In this document: in pieces, positions 58,600-64,000 of the stretch
Position numbering within the stretch: the stretch's first letter is position 1
Layout of the letters: the number at the start of each line of letters is the position of its first letter
Assembly (NCBI RefSeq): GCF_036884655.1
Contig: NC_088357.1
Location: 48,519,501-48,583,500, forward strand
Origin: Musa acuminata AAA Group
Taxonomy: Eukaryota; Streptophyta; Magnoliopsida; Zingiberales; Musaceae
Direction of reading: 5' to 3'
Length of the DNA: 64,000 nt
The notes under the pieces: model-generated
Database searches by the model: none
Seen by the model: only the letters and a program-made list of their open reading frames with translations
What the model was told of the DNA's origin: nothing
Program-made: the position numbers and the translations under genes

Positions 58600-60160
58600 A
58601 ATAAAATATTCATAACTTTAACAGAAAATATTGTTTCATAGATCATTTCATTTATTTATTAGTTTAAAAGATTTTCGAAAACCAAATTCAATATTGTTTG
58701 ATAGATCAAAATCTAAGAAAATATTCATTCATGTTTTTTAAGAAGTGTAGTCCATCCTAATTAAGAGAACTATATTCTAATACCAATTATTACGATAGTA
58801 AAGGGGAAGGAGGGTAAATTAGTATTTTTTAAAATAAAATTCTAATTTAAAATTTTCAATTGATAAAACAAAAATATGTTTAACTAAAAATGTGAGTAAA
58901 AATAGTGATAAAGTAAATCAACAAGTAATGAAAAACAAAAACAAAAAAATGATACAAACTGATTTATAATGAGAAAACATTCACACTTATCTTTTATAAA
59001 AGACCATACACCTCCATATCTTATCTTAATACGATCTCTAAAACAAGAAGAGACTCAACGCTTTTCAAAAAAGTTTATACATTTCAAATCAAGTTTTTGT
59101 TCTTGCACACAAGCTATCCAAAGGATTAAAGACAACGAAAAAGATAGTCTTCTTTTGTACATTTTAAATCAGATCTTTTCTTATGCATTTCTTTAATTTT
59201 TCAATAAAACGCCTTATTTTGTACACTTTAAATCAGATCGCCATCTCTCCCATATAATTTTCAGATTTGATCTTTCTCAATAAATCAGATTTTTATTATT
59301 TGTGTATCCAAATCATACCATTAATTGATTTTGGATTTCTCTTATTCGATCATAGCATCTTCTAAATATATTTTTTTATGTTTTAATTACTATTTTAGAA
59401 AATAATAGGTCATTTTAATTTATAGAACTTTTATCTATTAATATAGCAATTTTAAGCCTCTTCAAGCTCTCGAAAGATATTAAACTATGCATCAACTTTA
59501 TATTTTAATTCTCCTATATATTTTGTTTGAGTAGAGAATCATCACGAACCGCTTCAACAGCAGAGATGAACAGAGTTATCAAAGGATGCTCTGTCGTGGT
59601 TAATAGATCCCAAGAATATGTAAGATCCCCTTTGATGCAGTTCTTCATTTTCAGCAATTTCAACTTAACTTAAATAATCGTACCTTGCTAGTTGTCGCGA
59701 AGAATATACTGCAACAAAAATCATTCATACTATAAATATTTAAAGTTAACATTTTAAGACACCTTTTGTTTGTATTTGAAGTTATTAATCGATGATCAAA
59801 ACTGTCAAATAAATGCAGCAGGGACAAAAATCAATTGAGGCATCAAATAAGGGTTATAATGTCAAATCATGAACAACCAAGAACAAATTGTTAGGGCCGA
59901 TTGACCATATTTTTCTATTATACTATAGGAAATCATTGATCGGTTAATTAAGACAAGAAAACGGCAAAAGTTTGATATCTGACGATGCAGAACAACAGAT
60001 TTGACCGACTCAGACGGAGAACATAGAAAATAAACACAAGGAAGATTAGGAAGTGCATCAGAAAATAGAGCGTCCCCACGGTTTTGGTCGGTTCAAAGTG
60101 AGGAATAATGCAAAATAGATACAAACATCCCTTGCACTTCCTATAGGAAATCAATAAGAG
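58600..60160. other. AT-rich intergenic tract with short repeats
   Basis: Mostly AT-rich sequence without a recognisable gene. A short motif (TTTRTACATTTYAAATCARG or TTTTGTACACTTTAAATCAG) appears near 59073, 59153 and 59217, spaced 64-80 bp, which may be LTR-derived. The end near 59950-60160 is closer to normal composition and could belong to a transcript running leftward from about 60.47 kb. Confidence 0.4.
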
Positions 60161-60454
60161 TCAGATCGAGAGAGAGATAGATAGAGGGAGATGAAGAAGG
60201 GAAGAGGAGAGTGTGGTCGAGCAACAATCGAACCGCCAACGGGTGGAGTGGCGACTGAAACGATATCTCGACTCGTCTTTTTGCCTCTGCCTTCTGATCG
60301 AGGAGTACGCTACCGAAGGAGACGCGTTCCCTCTTAGCATGAAGCAGAGGAGAGACATATAGAGAAAGAGAATACGAAAAGATTTCGACTGGTTTCTCTT
60401 ACGCTGCAACCGAAGCCCGTCGGCGGAGACGATTGAAGCCGACTTCAGATTCAT
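60161..60454 (-). CDS. Possible small protein, 97 residues, with an upstream TATA box
   Basis: An ATG at 60454 on the minus strand starts MNLKSASIVSADGLRLQRKR. It continues through a hydrophobic stretch, FRILFLYMSLLCFML, into an Arg/Ser-rich tail and a Ser/Leu-rich end. A TATATAAAG box lies 41-49 bp upstream, so a transcript is plausible, though the leader would be very short. No family recognised. The end of the frame (CTATCTATCTCTCTCTC) looks like a plant 5' UTR, so this may instead be the leader of a noncoding or longer spliced transcript. Confidence 0.25.
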   Translation of the reverse strand: MNLKSASIVSADGLRLQRKRNQSKSFRILFLYMSLLCFMLRGNASPSVAYSSIRRQRQKDESRYRFSRHSTRWRFDCCSTTLSSSLLHLPLSISLSI

Positions 60455-60494
60455 AGTTTGCTGGTTGATAGACGCAACCCTAAGCGGCAACGGG

Positions 60495-60503
60495 CTTTAT
60501 ATA
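60495..60503 (-). promoter_or_regulatory. TATA box (TATATAAAG, minus strand)
   Basis: A consensus plant TATA element followed by GCCCGTTGCCGC. Transcription would start near 60465-60470 going left, into the possible small reading frame below 60454. Confidence 0.5.
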
Positions 60504-61322
60504 GAGAGCAAACGGGGGAGCTAGTTGGTAAAGTAGGAAGGTGGACGGCTGTGATTAGTTAGAAATATCGAATCAAGAGGCGGATTTGACGATCCGTTCT
60601 GTCCGCGGATGCCGTCGCATTCATTCGGGTATCCTCGCCCACCCTATCCGCAAAGAGATAGCCATCCGAATCGGATTCGGGTTTGAATAGGGTAAATGGG
60701 GCGCATGTTTCCACGGACGGCTTGTGTCGGCCCAACAGCACAAGTACAAGCCCGTGACCAGCTGACTCGCAGAACAAAACAATATTACGATGGGCATCAA
60801 TCTAGTAGAGATTTCATAAGAATACCGATAAATATTTTGAGCAAATAATGCATGAAGATAGTAATTAGTTGAATTAGATGACTATAGGATGGGTGAGAAA
60901 TAACCTTGAAGGTAAGCAAAAGAATCATTTTTCAAGCAAACGACATAAATTTAATAACAAGGGAGGGTCAATTGTTGCAAGATATCAACATAATCAGACA
61001 TGTGCATCAAGGATGTGACAAAATGAGAAAATATTAAGAAACTGATGCAAAAACGGCTAATATAATCATTAATATAAGAACATAAGAGCCGATTAAATTA
61101 AGATCAATGCTCAGGCACTCGAGTGATTGCTAACAATTCCAAAGCATATATGCTATCACCGTGAAACAGCAGGAAAATGTCTAAATAAAGCTAGATAAGT
61201 AAAGCTCAGAAATCACATTACATCATGGTCTCAGAAGCCACTGCAATTATTACATACCACCATAGTTCTGGCCAGGTATTAAGTACTACTGTTCATTCAT
61301 TCTAGGAACAGTCTCATGATCA
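60504..61322. other. Intergenic region up to the glyoxalase I stop codon
   Basis: Includes a GC-richer stretch at 60570-60780 (upstream of the TATA element) and then AT-rich sequence expected to hold the glyoxalase I 3' UTR on the right. No gene seen. Confidence 0.4.
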
Positions 61323-62825
61323 TTACTCAAGCTCCTTGAGAAAGTCAGAGTGGTCAACTAGAACCTGAAAAGCAACAGATTCTATAGCATCAGCTTCTGC
61401 CTGTCTTCAGATTGCAGATGTAAAATGGGTTCGATGAATCCAATGAGAAATACCGATGTAATATATAATCAAATATCAACAATTTAACTTTTATCATCAT
61501 GGAAGCCAATAATATAGAGAAATTTGTACTGTTCTCTACAGAACAAAAAAAAAAAAAAGGGAGGGGGGGGGGGGTGGGGGGGCAACATAGTAAACTTCGG
61601 CTGATTGACAAGTTACAACAAAAGGTATTGCTTTTTGGTCAACAAAAGGTATTGGTGCCTGCTAAGCAAGATATATCTTTTAATACTGACAACTAAATAA
61701 GGTATATTGCCAAAATTATCAGCACACCTAGAATCCCTGTTGTCAATCATAGGCCTTTATTATAAATCCTCAAAGCTGTTTCAATGAAGGTGGTATTTCT
61801 TGGATAAACAACTCACGGATAAGTCCCAGACACGAAGAAACAGATTTGATAAAATAGCTATTAAGAACTACATGAGAGACTAGGCTAAGGGATGACTGAA
61901 GGCTCTCACATATTTTGAACATATAAGATCTGCAACTGTTATGCAGAAGCTTGTGTGCATAAAGGTACTTTTGCCAATGTAAGCATAAAGGTACTTTTGT
62001 CTGTCTAAAAGATTAAATTATGAGGTTACATTAGGCACTGAGATGAGAGGACTTACCACTTTCCAGCCATCTGGATCAAGGAAGGAAGTAATTTTAGTGT
62101 TGATTCCTGGAATTGGTCCTGGTTGCCTTGTAATTTTTCCTCCTACCTCCTTGGCAACCAAATCCACAACAGCAGCACTTCTATAAACATCTTCAGTGCT
62201 AATAGCAACCTAAAAATGACGTAACAAACATTAATATCCTAATGACTAGTACAAAATCATATTAAACAAAGATATAATCCAACCTGAGCATATGCATTGC
62301 CTTTGGTATATTCTGTCACACCATAATTGTATGTCAACTCTAGCACTGTTGATTCCTTTTCTTCAGCATAACCCATCATGGCAATAGTATACTGTATAGA
62401 TCATGTGATCCAAAAAGAACTTATTAAGCATGACAATATAAGTATCATGAATAGCACAAAAATAGCTGAATACAAGTATATAGACCATCATAACTAGCCA
62501 TACATGAAAACCAATATGTAATGTTCATAATCATAAACCAGCATATCATAAAAGTACAAGTTTTTATGAAAATAACAAACCAACAAAAAACTCGATATGT
62601 ACAACAGGGATCCATGTATGTATTGAGCAATGATAATAAATTGCATACATGTGTAAATAAAATTATATAAATGCATGTAAGTTTATACATGTGCAAGTAA
62701 ATGGACGCTTGCAACATTCTTGAAAAGGTTATGACTAGTTTGACATGATTCAATTTATTATTAAATCAGAACATAACCTTGTAGTCAGGATTATCTCGTG
62801 TCCTCAATAACTTCATCCCACAAGC
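61323..62825 (-). CDS. GLX1: Glyoxalase I (lactoylglutathione lyase), last four exons; 5' part outside the window
   Basis: Minus-strand exons 62825-62778, 62391-62284, 62209-62057 and 61364-61323, all phase 0, encode the final 116 residues. The reading [38 protein letters not shown], then GVTEYTKGNAYAQVAISTED, FLDPDGWKVVLVDHSDFLKE and the final LE is the second glyoxalase/VOC half of plant two-domain GLX1. The enzyme converts the hemithioacetal of methylglyoxal and glutathione to S-lactoylglutathione. The Glu in LELTYN and the residues around DPDGW belong to the metal/active-site region of the family. No further upstream exon was found between 62826 and 64000, so that intron is over 1.1 kb and appears to contain repeat sequence. 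Confidence 0.92.
61545..61582. repeat. A14 followed by interrupted poly-G (G3AG12TG7) in the last glyoxalase I intron
   Basis: A run of A14 passes directly into a nearly pure G tract broken by one A and one T. On the transcribed (minus) strand it reads as a C/T-rich tract. The G-rich strand could form a quadruplex. Length may be uncertain in assembly. Confidence 0.8.
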
Positions 62826-63393
62826 CTGCATGAAATAACAAGTGTAGTAAAATAGACAAGTAACAAAGAAAACAAAGAGGAGAGTCTCAAATATATGCTC
62901 ATACAAAGACAGTAAGCAAACTAGAAACACTTTTATAGCTCATCTCAGATAATCACACTCAAAAAAATGGTTTATAATATAGCCCCTTAATAAATCTGGA
63001 GATTTTTTCAGTACGACTATCAGACTGATGATAAAAATCAGAAAAATTCTGGAGCAAATTGGATGGATAGGTAAGCATGATAAAAGAGTAAAATCCGGCT
63101 CTCCACTCACAACACTAATCCAGTGTCTCTGCCTATATAGTTAAAAAGAATAATACTTGACCAAATTTGGAACAAAAGAAAGCTCAATGTATCTCTCAAA
63201 CCCAAGAAAGTAGCAAAAGGTTTTATACGAGATACTCAAATTATTGATATTTCCCATTGTTGCCACCATGACTGATTCAAAGGGGTAAAGTGAAGCTGAA
63301 AAATTGAGGTGCCAAAAGCGCATGAGAACATATTACAAGTCAACTGACATTGTTACAGCAATGTAGGTATATGAAAGACAAAATCAAGGAGCC
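62826..63393. other. Glyoxalase I intron sequence
   Basis: AT-rich intronic sequence upstream (in transcript sense) of the 62825 exon. No coding exon of the first glyoxalase half could be found here. Confidence 0.4.
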
Positions 63394-63760
63394 TGTGTAA
63401 TACCCTAATTTTAATTAAGGGCAAATTAATAATTTTATTCTATTAGTAAACCTAGGGTTAGGGTTTAACCCCCCCTCTCCTCTTCTATTTATAGCCATCA
63501 TCGTCTCCTCTTGTGGGGAAAAAAAAAGGCATGTTACAATCTTCTTTGATTTCCAAGTCAAAGACTCCTTAAGACAAGCATAAAAAGATTATGATTAGCT
63601 AATCTCATGAATAGATTCTTGGTATAGGATGAATTAGATCTTGTATATATAACATATGGATTATACCATCCTACAACATGTATACTGTAATATTCTCAAG
63701 AATTGTTAGTTGCTTTATTTGTTCGCTCACCCTCGGTAGAAGGAAAATAAGGAGGACCAG
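63394..63760. mobile_element. Candidate LTR-like segment with telo-box and TATA-like box
   Basis: Sequence starting TGTGTAATACCCTAATTTTA resembles the 5' end of plant LTRs (TG start, TAATACCCTAATTTT). It is followed by TTAGGGTTT (telo-box), a pyrimidine block and CTATTTATAGCC, a TATA-like element. The other end and any target-site duplication could not be found. It lies inside the glyoxalase I intron. Confidence 0.35.
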
Positions 63761-64000
63761 TTCTAAATGGGCTGACTTGCTGCAAGACAGTAGACAGATT
63801 GCAGACATGAACCAAATCCAAATATTAACTCCAATAAAGACACATCCGGTCTAAGCCTCATCAGCCTGCCAATTGTTTCAGCAACCATATTTATTGTGCT
63901 TGCACACTCGTTGCAAGCACCGGTTATGCAACAACACCTTATGTGAGCAGCAGCTGGCCTAGCACACAAACACCCAACACTTGGGGCCTCATGATGCTCA
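63761..64000. other. Right edge, nothing recognised
   Basis: A 68-codon minus-strand open frame (63969-63763) exists, with a Cys-rich start, but resembles no family I know and does not match the missing glyoxalase I exons. It may be intron or repeat sequence. Confidence 0.3.

Noticed and set aside
63763..63969. Cys-rich 68-codon minus-strand frame at the right edge, considered as an upstream glyoxalase I exon
   Set aside because: It does not match the first glyoxalase domain or the linker expected before the exon at 62825.

Overview
The window is nuclear DNA from a flowering plant. The genes are intron-rich with GT-AG (once GC-AG) junctions, gene-poor stretches are AT-rich, and there are relics of plant LTR retroelements. 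The protein set (LHCP translocation factor, TOM1-like protein, CRM-domain organelle splicing factor, BRANCHLESS TRICHOME-like protein) is plant-specific. The overall character suggests a monocot, possibly a Musa-like Zingiberales species, but I cannot prove the taxon. There is no CRISPR array, operon or bacterial content. All exon coordinates were worked out by hand from splice-site logic, reading phase and remembered family sequences.

Layout. 0-2 kb: a secreted single-X8-domain (CBM43) protein on + and the chloroplast LTD/GDC1 ankyrin protein on -, ending tail to tail. 2-3.6 kb: non-genic sequence with a degenerate internal duplication. 3.7-7.9 kb: an 11-exon TOM1/TOM3-like seven-pass membrane protein (+). 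8.4-8.8 kb: repeated LTR-like fragments. 9.1-11.4 kb: a mitochondrial CAF-like CRM splicing factor (+). 13.3-18.4 kb: a 504-residue plant protein I cannot name (-), with an 86-bp tandem repeat beyond its 5' end. 19.9-22.7 kb: an At5g41620/BRANCHLESS TRICHOME-like coiled-coil protein (+), whose conserved first exon has no in-frame ATG. 24.1-27.3 kb: CRIPT (+), with a GC-AG intron. 27.4-30.2 kb: Ty3/gypsy debris, a perfect 21-bp hairpin and a duplication. 30.6-38.9 kb: SEC23 of the COPII coat (-, 12 exons). 39.8-50.6 kb: aconitase (-, 20 exons) with a presequence and a minisatellite in intron 1. 52.3-57.1 kb: a GT31 beta-1,3-galactosyltransferase (-, 11 exons). 57.7-60 kb: AT-rich sequence with a copia-type gag relic. 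61.3-62.8 kb: the last four exons of glyoxalase I (-), whose 5' part lies beyond the right edge.

The genes are unrelated housekeeping or developmental loci. They serve chloroplast protein import, mitochondrial splicing, COPII secretion, the TCA cycle or citrate metabolism, Golgi glycosylation and methylglyoxal detoxification. I see no co-regulated cluster and no convincing new multi-gene system. The items most worth checking are the AUG-less conserved exon, the possible dual-start aconitase, the GC-AG intron of CRIPT, the unnamed 504-residue protein, the perfect 21-bp inverted repeat and two orphan exon-like segments near 51.5-52.1 kb.
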